Origin: Shewanellaceae bacterium UBA2521
GTDB lineage: Bacteria > Pseudomonadota > Gammaproteobacteria > Enterobacterales > Shewanellaceae
Assembly (NCBI GenBank): GCA_002341165.1
Contig: DDNL01000045.1
Span: 1-32,473 of the forward strand
Length of the DNA stretch: 32,473 nucleotides
Reading direction: 5' to 3'
Shown piece after piece: positions 15,784 to 23,433 of the stretch. Position 1 is the first letter of the stretch. Each line of letters begins with the position of its first letter. The translations under genes and the position numbers were made by a program. The notes beneath the pieces were generated by a model. It had not been told where the DNA came from. It was given only the letters and a program-made list of their open reading frames with translations, and searched no databases.

Positions 15784-16335
15784 CTATAAAGAAGAGAAAA
15801 AAGTTAAAATCCAGTAGGTGTCGGGGTTTTCTGGACAACTTGTGAGGCCACATTCAGCAATAGTCATAAAAATATTAAAAACTACAGTGGCAAATGCCAC
15901 ATAACAGACCCAAGTGTCAAACTGTGTCATTTTATAGGATGCAATTTGTTTTGCAGTAAGATGAGGCAGAGTTAATAAACCTGCTACGGCTAAAATGATG
16001 GCCATAAAGAGCATATGTGACCATTCATAGAAGTGCAGACCTAAAATTGTACTACCGTAACCTTCGCCTGTTGCATATAAATTAATTTGTGTAAAAGATA
16101 CGGCTGCGCCAAAGACAGAGCCTAATAAAATGAAGCTGTAATGATGCATTAAAGGGCCGAATACAACATTTAAGAAAAAGCCAAACATAACCATTACAAA
16201 ACCGATACGTTGCATTAAGCACAGGGGACAAGGCTTTTCATCAAATATAAATTGCAGTACAAACCCCAAAATTAAGATTCCACAAACACCGAGCAGCCCA
16301 AATGTATTGGTATGGGAAATCACTTTGTGTGCCAT
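15784..16335 (-). CDS. dsbB: Disulfide bond formation protein B (DsbB family), variant architecture
   Basis: This is a DsbB-family membrane quinone reductase, which would reoxidise a periplasmic DsbA. It has 183 residues and about five membrane segments (10-30, 44-60, 66-85, 107-123, 141-160). The first redox pair is C36-P-L-C39 (KPCPLCLMQR). In E. coli the second pair lies in the loop between segments 3 and 4; here that loop (GYGSTILGLHFYEWSH) has no cysteine. Instead C162 and C167 (ECGLTSCPENP) follow an extra fifth segment, which would also place them in the periplasm. A strong AAGGAGA lies five bases before the ATG. It is preceded by a tiny membrane-protein gene whose stop codon overlaps this ribosome binding site region. 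Confidence 0.88.
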   Translation of the reverse strand: MAHKVISHTNTFGLLGVCGILILGFVLQFIFDEKPCPLCLMQRIGFVMVMFGFFLNVVFGPLMHHYSFILLGSVFGAAVSFTQINLYATGEGYGSTILGLHFYEWSHMLFMAIILAVAGLLTLPHLTAKQIASYKMTQFDTWVCYVAFATVVFNIFMTIAECGLTSCPENPDTYWILTFFSSL

Positions 16336-16344
16336 GTTGTCTCC

Positions 16345-16482
16345 TTACATGATTAAGCTGTGTAGGTATCTTGTTAGGCTAGCAAGAAAAGCAATAGCAA
16401 ATAGGCTATAGCTTAAATTCTTTTTGCCTATAAAAGCAGTATACATTGCGCCTAGAAAGATAACGAAGAAAAGTGCCATCAT
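16345..16482 (-). CDS. 45-residue two-segment membrane protein upstream of dsbB (DUF5993-like)
   Basis: This short frame runs from ATG 16482 (or ATG 16479) to TAA 16345-16347. It encodes two hydrophobic helices (about residues 3-18, ALFFVIFLGAMYTAF, and 24-38, SYSLFAIAFLASL) joined by a basic turn (GKKN), ending RYLHSLIM. The stop TAA is the first base triplet of the TAAGGAGA that serves as the dsbB ribosome binding site, so the two are almost certainly cotranscribed and probably translationally coupled. Its own ribosome binding site is weak. From memory, small proteins of this shape (DUF5993) occur beside dsbB genes of this subtype in other proteobacteria; their role is unknown, perhaps a DsbB accessory. 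Confidence 0.75.
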   Translation of the reverse strand: MMALFFVIFLGAMYTAFIGKKNLSYSLFAIAFLASLTRYLHSLIM

Positions 16483-16531
16483 AGCGAGTTATATCCAATG
16501 AGCTTATTGAGTTTCATGTATAGTTTAGAAC

Positions 16532-16557
16532 AAAAAAGCCTCATAAGAGGCTTTTTT
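16532..16557 (-). terminator. Terminator of glyQS (bidirectional)
   Basis: A perfect 11-base stem, AAAAAAGCCTC (16532-16542) with GAGGCTTTTTT (16547-16557), closes a four-base ATAA loop. It lies 26 bases after the glyQS stop codon and has a U tract on either strand. Confidence 0.92.
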
Positions 16558-16582
16558 ATTGATAAATAGAAAAAGAGTCAGC

Positions 16583-17950
16583 TTAGCTTAGCATCTTAGC
16601 TATAGTTTGGGGCAGCTCAGATACAGGAATTCGGGTTTGTTCCATTGTGTCACGATCGCGAAGTGTTACGGTTTGCACATCACTTTCGATCGACTCAAAA
16701 TCGATAGTAATGCAAACAGGAGTACCTATTTCATCATTCTTACGATACATCTTGCCGATATTTCCGCCAGCTTCTAAAGCAACACGGCCTGAAATAGATT
16801 GACGTAGCTTTTGTACGACCTCTTTTGCCAAATTGACTAATTCAGGTTTGTTTTTCGCTAGAGGTGTTACGGCAACTTTAATCGGAGCAAGATGTGGTTT
16901 TAACTTCAGTACAACGCGACTTTTACCGTCCGCTAAATTTTCTTTGGTGTATGCTTCGCTCAAAATAGCAAGAAAGGCGCGTTCTACACCTGCTGAAGGC
17001 TCAATCACAAAGGGTACATATTTCTTTGGATCATTGTTTTGTGGTTGTACAATCAGTTTGGCACAAGACTCTTCATTCGTCTTGACTGTGGCACTGAGAT
17101 GTAAATCTTGCTGTTCTTTACTGTGGGATCCTAAATCGTAATCTGTACGGTTTGCGACACCTTCAAGTTCTTCCAAACCATGAGGGAAGTGATATAAAAT
17201 ATCAACCGTTGCTTTGGAGTAGTGAGCTAGATCATCAGCTGTTTGATGTTCTAAAACGAGGCTAGAGCGTGGTACACCTTGATCTTCCCACCATTTGAGT
17301 CTGTTCTCAACCCAATACTCATGCCAAGTGTCATCGGTACCTGGCTCTACAAAAAACTCAAGTTCCATTTGTTCAAATTCGCGGACACGGAAGATAAAGT
17401 TTTTCGGTGTAATTTCGTTGCGAAATGCTTTACCAATTTGTGCGATACCAAAAGGGATCTTGGGTGATGCTGAATCTAAAACATTCTTGAAGTTTGTAAA
17501 AATACCTTGCGCAGTCTCGGGACGTAGATAGGCAAATGCATCTTCATCTACAACAGGTCCTACATTTGTTTTGAGCATAAGGTTAAACTCACGTGATTCA
17601 GTAAGCTCTGTTGCACCGCAGCTTGGACATTTATCTGATTCAAGATGATCGGTTCTAAATCTTTTTTTGCAGACTTTGCAGTCAGTCATTGGATCGGAGA
17701 ATGTGTCTTCATGTCCAGAGTTTTTCAGTACGTGCTTTTGTGTAAGTAATGCCGCGTCTACACCTTCGATATCGTCACGCATATAGACCATAGATTTCCA
17801 CCATGCGTCTTTGATATTTTTCTTGAGTTCAACGCCAAGAGGGCCGAAGTCGTATACGCCTTGTAAGCCACCATATATAGAAGCACTTTGATAAACAAAA
17901 CCACGACGTTTACAAAAAGAAACTAACTCTTCCAACGAATCTAATGACAT
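16583..17950 (-). CDS. glyQS: Glycine--tRNA ligase, single-chain (alpha2) type
   Basis: This class II synthetase charges tRNA-Gly. The 455-residue single chain is the homodimeric type found in Firmicutes, Actinobacteria, Bacteroidetes, archaea and eukaryotes. Most gammaproteobacteria instead use the unrelated two-subunit GlyQ/GlyS. Visible parts are the N-terminal FVYQSASIYGGLQGVYDFGP block, a zinc site (C91, C94, C108, C111), motif 2 (FRNEITPKNFIFRVREFEQ), motif 3 (EPSAGVERAFLAIL) and an anticodon-binding domain from about residue 345. AAGG lies about nine bases before the ATG. It sits alone, with a promoter upstream and a strong terminator downstream. Base composition does not obviously differ from its neighbours, so any transfer was probably not recent. 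Confidence 0.96.
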   Translation of the reverse strand: MSLDSLEELVSFCKRRGFVYQSASIYGGLQGVYDFGPLGVELKKNIKDAWWKSMVYMRDDIEGVDAALLTQKHVLKNSGHEDTFSDPMTDCKVCKKRFRTDHLESDKCPSCGATELTESREFNLMLKTNVGPVVDEDAFAYLRPETAQGIFTNFKNVLDSASPKIPFGIAQIGKAFRNEITPKNFIFRVREFEQMELEFFVEPGTDDTWHEYWVENRLKWWEDQGVPRSSLVLEHQTADDLAHYSKATVDILYHFPHGLEELEGVANRTDYDLGSHSKEQQDLHLSATVKTNEESCAKLIVQPQNNDPKKYVPFVIEPSAGVERAFLAILSEAYTKENLADGKSRVVLKLKPHLAPIKVAVTPLAKNKPELVNLAKEVVQKLRQSISGRVALEAGGNIGKMYRKNDEIGTPVCITIDFESIESDVQTVTLRDRDTMEQTRIPVSELPQTIAKMLS

Positions 17951-18010
17951 CTAAAATTACCTTAATTCGACTTAAAAAATGAATATATAAAAAACTGTAA
18001 ATGACCCTAG

Positions 18011-18039
18011 AGCATACAAGAAATAAGCCTAAGATTCAA
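18011..18039 (-). promoter_or_regulatory. Candidate promoter for glyQS
   Basis: On the minus strand, -35 TTGAAT (18034-18039) and -10 TATGCT (18011-18016) have a 17-base spacer. The leader would be about 55 bases and shows no T-box features. Confidence 0.45.
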
Positions 18040-18125
18040 AAATTTTTTCTGCTTTTTTAGGGTTTCAAACCTAAAGAGGCAAGAGCCTATAACAAACAGT
18101 AGTGATTGAGTTCACTCATACAGAA

Positions 18126-18147
18126 ACCCCCCGCATATGCAGGGGGT
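18126..18147 (-). terminator. Terminator of gyrA
   Basis: ACCCCC (18126-18131) pairs with GGGGGT (18142-18147), enclosing the palindrome GCATATGC (18133-18140). It begins eight bases after the gyrA stop codon. The U-rich tail on the minus strand is short (TTTCTG), so termination efficiency is uncertain. Confidence 0.65.
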
Positions 18148-18154
18148 GTTTGAC

Positions 18155-20743
18155 TTAAACTTCAGGCAATTCTGCTGCAGCCTGATTAGGCTCTGGAGGG
18201 GAGAGGGTGGCTGTATCTTGTACTTCATCAATACGTTCAAGGCTGACTACTTTTTCTTGATAAGAAGTTTTGATCAGGGTAACGCCTTGAGTATTACGTC
18301 CATAAGATGAGACACCATTTACAGGAGTACGTACGAGAGTGCCTTTATTGCTAATAAGCATAATTTCATCAGCCTCATTCACTTGTACTGCACCGACTAC
18401 ATCGCCATTACGTTCATTGACTTTGATTGACACGACTCCTTTTGTTGCACGACTTTTTTGTGGATAGTCAGCAAGAGCTGTGCGTTTGCCAAAGCCATTT
18501 TCAGTGACTGTGAGTACTTCGCCATCGCCTTGTGGAATAATCATGGACACCACGCGCTGCGAACCTTCAAGTTTGATACCACGAACACCTGTAGCATTAC
18601 GTCCCATTGGACGCACTGCTGTTTCATGGAAACGCACGACTTTACCGGCATTAGAAAACAACATCACGTCTGCTGTATTATCGGTGATGGCGACATCAAT
18701 TAACTGATCTCCATCTTTTAAGTTGACCGCGATAATACCATTAGCTCGAGGACGGCTGTAATCTGTTAGAGGTGTTTTCTTTACGGTACCCGATGCGGTG
18801 GCCTTAAAGATATACTTACCTTCATCATAACTTCGCACAGGTAAAATGGCTGTGATACGTTCATCTTTCGATAAAGGTAGTAAGTTAATGATAGGACGAC
18901 CGCGCGCAGAGCGACTTGCAAAAGGTAATTGATACACTTTAAGCCAATACATTTGCCCTAAATTAGAAAAACATAAAATAGTATCGTGAGTATTGGCAAT
19001 GAGTAAGCGTTCAACAAAGTCTTCGTCTTTGACTTTTGTGGCCGCTTTACCTTTACCGCCACGGCGTTGTGCTTGATATTCATCCAGAGATTGATACTTC
19101 ACATAGCCCATGTGAGATAAGGTGACGACCACATCTTCTTCTGTAATCAGATCTTCCATACTGATGTCATGTGATGCAGCGGTAATTTCTGTTTTACGTA
19201 CGTCGCCAAACTCGTTTAGCACATCATTAAGCTCTTCTCGTATAATTTCAAGCAATCGGGTAGGGCTACTTAAAATATGCAGCAGACCTTTAATCAGCTC
19301 TAGAAGTTCTTTGTATTCATTGAGAATTTTATCATGCTCTAGACCTGTTAACTTATGCAGTCTTAAATCAAGAATAGCTTGTGCTTGTTGTTCAGTCAGA
19401 CGATAGCCTTGATCTGTGATGCCAAATTCAGCTTCAACCCATTCAGGACGGGCAATATCATTACCTGTTTCAGCGAGCATGCTTTGTACATGACCTAATG
19501 ACCAGAGCTGTTCATGCAACTTGATTTTTGCATTGGCAGGCGTATCAGCGTTACGAATCAGTTCAATGACTGCATCAATGTTGGCCAATGATATAGCTAA
19601 ACCTTCTAAAATATGAGCACGTTCTCTTGCTTTACGTAATTCAAATACAGTACGACGTGTAACGACCTCACGACGATGCATCACGAAAGCTTCAAGTGTT
19701 TGTTTGAGGTTCAATAAGCGAGGCTGGCCATTATCGAGAGCAACCATATTGATACCAAATACGGTTTGCATTTGTGTCTGTGAATATAAGTTATTTAAAA
19801 CCACTTCACCCGACTCACCGCGTTTGAGCTCAATGACTACACGTAAGCCATCTTTATCTGATTCATCACGTAAGCCTGAGATGCCTTCAATTTTTTTATC
19901 TTTGACAAGCTCAGCAATTTTTTCGATTAGGCGCGCTTTGTTGACTTGGTAAGGTAGTTCTGTGACCACAATGCGCTCACGACCGCTTTCCATTTCTTCA
20001 ACGGATGCTTTTGAACGGATATAAATACGACCACGACCTGTGTTATAAGCTTCAATAATGCCTTTGCGACCACTAATTTGCGCTGAGGTAGGGAAGTCAG
20101 GCCCAGGAATATGTTCCATCAGACCTTCAACATCGATATCTGGATTATCAATTAAAGCCAAACAACCACTGATAACCTCTGAGATATTATGAGGTGGAAT
20201 ATTAGTTGCCATACCCACAGCGATACCTGATGATCCATTGATCAAAAGGTTTGGCATTCTGGTTGGAAGTACATGTGGAATTTGCTCTGTACCATCGTAG
20301 TTGGGTACAAAGTTGACCGTTTCTTTTTCAAGATCAGCAAGAAGTCGGTGCGCAATTTTAGACATGCGTATTTCTGTATAACGCATTGCCGCGGCGGCAT
20401 CACCGTCAATAGAGCCGAAGTTACCCTGACCATCAACCAAGGTGTAACGTAAGGAAAATTTCTGCGCCATGCGGACAATAGTGTCATAGACAGCGCTATC
20501 ACCGTGAGGATGGTATTTACCGATAACGTCACCTACAACACGTGCTGATTTTTTATAAGGCTTATTCCAATCGTTGTTGAGTTGGTTCATAGCAAATAAC
20601 ACACGACGATGTACAGGCTTTAGGCCATCGCGCACATCGGGAAGTGCTCGACCTACGATAACACTCATTGCGTAGTCTAGATATGAGTTTTTAAGCTCTT
20701 CTTCAATATTCACAGGTGTGATTGAAGTTTCTAAATCTGTCAT
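18155..20743 (-). CDS. gyrA: DNA gyrase subunit A
   Basis: GyrA is the DNA-cleaving subunit of gyrase, which with GyrB introduces negative supercoils. The 862 residues compare with 875 in E. coli. The breakage-reunion domain has catalytic Y122 (AAMRYTEIRMSK). The quinolone region (GDVIGKYHPHGDSAVYDTIV) carries S83 and D87, the wild-type residues of E. coli, so no common target resistance change is present. The C-terminal pinwheel contains the GyrA box QRRGGKG (in EYQAQRRGGKGKAATK). The acidic tail is short and ends PNQAAAELPEV. It is divergent from ubiG, as in E. coli, and followed by a GC-rich hairpin. Confidence 0.98.
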   Translation of the reverse strand: MTDLETSITPVNIEEELKNSYLDYAMSVIVGRALPDVRDGLKPVHRRVLFAMNQLNNDWNKPYKKSARVVGDVIGKYHPHGDSAVYDTIVRMAQKFSLRYTLVDGQGNFGSIDGDAAAAMRYTEIRMSKIAHRLLADLEKETVNFVPNYDGTEQIPHVLPTRMPNLLINGSSGIAVGMATNIPPHNISEVISGCLALIDNPDIDVEGLMEHIPGPDFPTSAQISGRKGIIEAYNTGRGRIYIRSKASVEEMESGRERIVVTELPYQVNKARLIEKIAELVKDKKIEGISGLRDESDKDGLRVVIELKRGESGEVVLNNLYSQTQMQTVFGINMVALDNGQPRLLNLKQTLEAFVMHRREVVTRRTVFELRKARERAHILEGLAISLANIDAVIELIRNADTPANAKIKLHEQLWSLGHVQSMLAETGNDIARPEWVEAEFGITDQGYRLTEQQAQAILDLRLHKLTGLEHDKILNEYKELLELIKGLLHILSSPTRLLEIIREELNDVLNEFGDVRKTEITAASHDISMEDLITEEDVVVTLSHMGYVKYQSLDEYQAQRRGGKGKAATKVKDEDFVERLLIANTHDTILCFSNLGQMYWLKVYQLPFASRSARGRPIINLLPLSKDERITAILPVRSYDEGKYIFKATASGTVKKTPLTDYSRPRANGIIAVNLKDGDQLIDVAITDNTADVMLFSNAGKVVRFHETAVRPMGRNATGVRGIKLEGSQRVVSMIIPQGDGEVLTVTENGFGKRTALADYPQKSRATKGVVSIKVNERNGDVVGAVQVNEADEIMLISNKGTLVRTPVNGVSSYGRNTQGVTLIKTSYQEKVVSLERIDEVQDTATLSPPEPNQAAAELPEV

Positions 20744-20923
20744 ATACTGTCCGTTCCCTTCGTTAAATACCAGCTTTCTAAGTTTAGATAGCTTATGAGG
20801 TATTTATGTGAGATTAAGTGATAAAAATTTAAAGCTATTCTAACACAATTATTCCCTTAAGCGGTAGAAAGCTTATAATGGGATGCAAAATTTATATTGA
20901 GATACAAAAGAAGAGGTTCCAAA
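20744..20923. promoter_or_regulatory. gyrA-ubiG divergent control region
   Basis: A perfect -10 hexamer TATAAT (20874-20879) serves ubiG on the plus strand; its -35 is poor. Toward gyrA, TAGAAT on the minus strand (20835-20840) is the best -10 candidate. AGCTTTCTA (20772-20780) and TAGAAAGCT (20865-20873) form a nine-base inverted repeat near the two ends of the region. Confidence 0.5.
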
Positions 20924-21634
20924 GTGGACAAAATAGAGAATGTTGATATGCAAGAAATCTATAAATTTGAAGAGCTTGCAGCAGATTGGTGGAATCCAAA
21001 CGGAAACTTTAAACCTTTACACCAACTCAACCCTTTACGACTTGATTATATTGAGCGTGGTGCAGAAGGGCTGTTTGGTAAACGCATTTTAGATGTGGGT
21101 TGCGGTGGCGGTATTTTGAGTGAAAGCATGGCACAATTAGGTGCAGATGTAACAGGTATTGATATGGGTAAAAAACCTTTAGAAGTTGCAAAAATACATG
21201 CCAAGCAGAGTGAAGTGCGCGTAAAGTATCAGCTTAATCATGCTGAAAGCCACGCAGAGCAACACCAAAATTATTATGATGTTATCACCTGTATGGAGAT
21301 GTTGGAGCATGTTCCTGATCCTGCTTCTGTGATTCGGGCTTGCCATGATATGGTTAAACCTGGAGGTAAAGTTTTTTTCTCTACGATCAACCGTAACATC
21401 AAGTCTTATGTTCAAGCTATTATTGGTGCGGAGTATATTTTGAAAATGTTACCCGTGGGAACACATGAGCATGCTAAGTTTATTAAGCCTTCAGAGCTCA
21501 TCAGTATGATAGATGAAACTGAACTATTGGTTCAAGACGCATTAGGTGTGACCTATAATCCTTTTACAGGATTATTTAAGTATACTTCTAAATTAGATGT
21601 AAACTATATGTTAATGGCAGAGAAAGTAGCTTAA
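20924..21634 (+). CDS. ubiG: Ubiquinone biosynthesis O-methyltransferase
   Basis: UbiG performs both O-methylations of ubiquinone synthesis using S-adenosylmethionine. The 236 residues (E. coli 240) include KFEELAADWWNPNGNFKPLH, the SAM motif ILDVGCGGGILSESMA (55-70), DVITCMEMLEHVPDP, VFFSTINRN and the C-terminal VNYML. The frame is open from an ATG at 20897, but that extension has no family counterpart. AGAAGAGG (20909-20916) lies seven bases before the GTG at 20924, which gives the family's normal N-terminus, so I use it. The gyrA-ubiG divergent pair is conserved with E. coli, and a phosphatase gene follows after 37 bases. Confidence 0.96.
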   Translation: MDKIENVDMQEIYKFEELAADWWNPNGNFKPLHQLNPLRLDYIERGAEGLFGKRILDVGCGGGILSESMAQLGADVTGIDMGKKPLEVAKIHAKQSEVRVKYQLNHAESHAEQHQNYYDVITCMEMLEHVPDPASVIRACHDMVKPGGKVFFSTINRNIKSYVQAIIGAEYILKMLPVGTHEHAKFIKPSELISMIDETELLVQDALGVTYNPFTGLFKYTSKLDVNYMLMAEKVA

Positions 21635-21671
21635 TTTAAAATCATAGTAAAGGTGTATAAGGGAAAGCTGT

Positions 21672-22334
21672 ATGAAAGAAATAGGCGTATTATTTGACTT
21701 GGACGGCACATTGCTCGACTCATCAGGTGATTTACTCAATGCTTTAGACACGGCATTAAAGTTACATCAATTGGAACCTTGTAATCGCAATAAAGTGAAA
21801 ACGTATATTTCTGATGGTAGTTTTGCTATGGTCAAAGCTTCAATTAAAAAGTCGATACCTGAGACAACCCTGAGACAAATTCAGCAGAGCATGTTACATC
21901 TGTATCAACAGAACTTAGGTCAAGATACGGTCTATTTTGATGGTATGCAGAATTTGTTAGGCTGGTTAGATGAACAGCAAATACCTTGGGGTATTGTGAC
22001 CAATAAACAAGCTCGCTTTGCTCGACCCTTAATTAAGAATTTAAATTTAACATCGCGGATTCAAACCCTTATCTCTGGTGATAGCTGTATGAAAGCTAAA
22101 CCTCATGCCGAGCCTATGCTCTTGGCAGCCCAGCAGTTACAGCGTCACCCATCGAAAATTTTTTATTTAGGTGATGCATTACGTGATGTGGAAGCTGCGA
22201 ACTGTAGTGGCATGATTTCTGTTGCGGTGACTTGGGGATTTCATAAAGAAACCGACGGTATAGAACAGTGGTCGGCGAAGCATCATATTGATCAACCTGA
22301 GCACCTCATTCCTTTAATTCAATCTCATTGTTAA
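21672..22334 (+). CDS. mupP: HAD-superfamily phosphatase, MupP-like (Gph family)
   Basis: This 220-residue HAD phosphatase has the nucleophile motif FDLDGTLLDS (D9, D11), T110 in WGIVTNK, K143 in KAKPHAEP and the acidic motif YLGDALRDVEAA (D168, D172). Such proteins are usually labelled phosphoglycolate phosphatase (gph). The WGIVTNKQARFARPL block, YLGDALRDVEAA and the location right after ubiG instead resemble Pseudomonas MupP, the N-acetylmuramate 6-phosphate phosphatase of the AmgK-MurU peptidoglycan recycling route. Phosphoglycolate phosphatase remains possible, as substrate cannot be read from motifs alone. AAGGGA precedes the ATG, and cotranscription with ubiG is likely. No clear terminator follows. 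Confidence 0.8.
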   Translation: MKEIGVLFDLDGTLLDSSGDLLNALDTALKLHQLEPCNRNKVKTYISDGSFAMVKASIKKSIPETTLRQIQQSMLHLYQQNLGQDTVYFDGMQNLLGWLDEQQIPWGIVTNKQARFARPLIKNLNLTSRIQTLISGDSCMKAKPHAEPMLLAAQQLQRHPSKIFYLGDALRDVEAANCSGMISVAVTWGFHKETDGIEQWSAKHHIDQPEHLIPLIQSHC

Positions 22335-22476
22335 GGTGACACTTTTATATATACTGAGCAGAGCAAAAAAGGATTAATTTTACAAACCATCAAAATGGCT
22401 TGAGTTGGGCGCACAACACTTGGCTCATTCCGTTTTATTTTTGTTGTACATAACGACTTGTAATAGCTCTTTTTTA

Positions 22477-23433
22477 TTAATATAGAAGAGTCAATTTCCA
22501 TATTAAATTTGGCTTGTCTTCAAGATAAGTGTTCAGCGTATTTTCGGCTTTCTTAATTTGTTCAGGTTTCATCTTTTCCTTGAGCAAAAGCCATTCTGTA
22601 ATGGCTGGGCTATGATAATTTTTTATGGCGATTTTAAACCAAACATAAGCTAAAATAGAGTTTTTCTCGACACTTTCTCCTTGACTGTACATCCTCGCTA
22701 AATAAAACTGTGCATCAATGTTTCCTTTTTGTGCGGATTGTTTATATAAGTCAAAAGCTTTTTTCGGATTAGGTTTGATGCCCACTCCTTTAGTATACAG
22801 GAGTCCTAATTGCAGCATGGCTTCTGGGTGTTTTTGTTGCGCTGCTTGATTTAACCAAAACAGAGCTTGCTCTATATCGTGTTGAACGAAACGACCTTCT
22901 AAATACATAATGCCTAAATTAAGTTGGCCTGCAGAGACTTTTTCATCGGCTAAAGCTTGATACCAATAAAAAGTTTTTTCATCAGATTGGGGGGTGAAGG
23001 TTCCTGATTGATATATCCATGCGAGTTCATACATGGCCTTAGTGTGGCCTTGTTCTGCGGCTAGAGTATACCAATATATACTTTCTTGAATTGAAGTTTT
23101 GTTTTCTGCATAGAGTAAAATTGTAGCCAGCTCATATTGCGCCTCTATATGTCCTTGCTCTGCTGCAAGAGTCCAGAATTTGATTGCTTGATTTAAATCA
23201 GGTGGTACACCTTTCCCGCTATAATAGAGCAAGGCTAATTCATGCTGTGCTTTCATATCTCCTTTATGGGCTAGAGGGAGAAAGTAATCGAAAAGCGCTT
23301 TGTCTTTTTTTTCATAGGAGATGGTATCAAGTGCCTCATCGATAGTTAGAGTGGATTTGATTTCAGTCTTATTTATCTCAGAAGCCATAACCGGCATTAT
23401 AAAAAGTAAAGAAATAAGTGTAATTATTCTCAT
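22477..23433 (-). CDS. Secreted Sel1-repeat (TPR-like) protein
   Basis: This 318-residue protein has a signal peptide (MRIITLISLLFIMPVMA, probable cleavage before SEINK) and then about six Sel1-like repeats of 34-36 residues. Each has the pattern A.Y.LA.....G...D...A..W...AA.QGH..A (for example LYYSGKGVPPDLNQAIKFWT and MYSQGESVEKNSILAYVWFK). Such repeats form helical solenoids for protein contacts. In Legionella and Coxiella, secreted Sel1 proteins contribute to host interaction, but others are envelope or signalling proteins, so no function is assigned. AAAGG lies seven bases before the ATG. It stands alone, convergent with the MupP-like gene and divergent from sbcD. Confidence 0.88.
   Translation of the reverse strand: MRIITLISLLFIMPVMASEINKTEIKSTLTIDEALDTISYEKKDKALFDYFLPLAHKGDMKAQHELALLYYSGKGVPPDLNQAIKFWTLAAEQGHIEAQYELATILLYAENKTSIQESIYWYTLAAEQGHTKAMYELAWIYQSGTFTPQSDEKTFYWYQALADEKVSAGQLNLGIMYLEGRFVQHDIEQALFWLNQAAQQKHPEAMLQLGLLYTKGVGIKPNPKKAFDLYKQSAQKGNIDAQFYLARMYSQGESVEKNSILAYVWFKIAIKNYHSPAITEWLLLKEKMKPEQIKKAENTLNTYLEDKPNLIWKLTLLY

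Noticed and set aside
18056..18088. Hairpins TTTAG/CTAAA with GTTT/AAAC and AGGC/GCCT between glyQS and gyrA
   Set aside because: Neither has a T run on either strand, and the gyrA terminator is already explained by 18126-18147.
17951..18120. Possible T-box riboswitch ahead of glyQS, since alpha2-type glyQS genes carry one in Firmicutes
   Set aside because: No T-box consensus, specifier stem or terminator/antiterminator pair is visible, and the predicted leader is only about 55 bases.
20397..20532. Quinolone-resistance change in gyrA
   Set aside because: S83 and D87 are both the E. coli wild-type residues, so no common resistance substitution is present.
22461..22490. CTCTT/AAGAG pairing at the end of the Sel1 gene as a terminator
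   Set aside because: Only five AT-rich pairs, a long loop, and no U tract after the stem on the minus strand.
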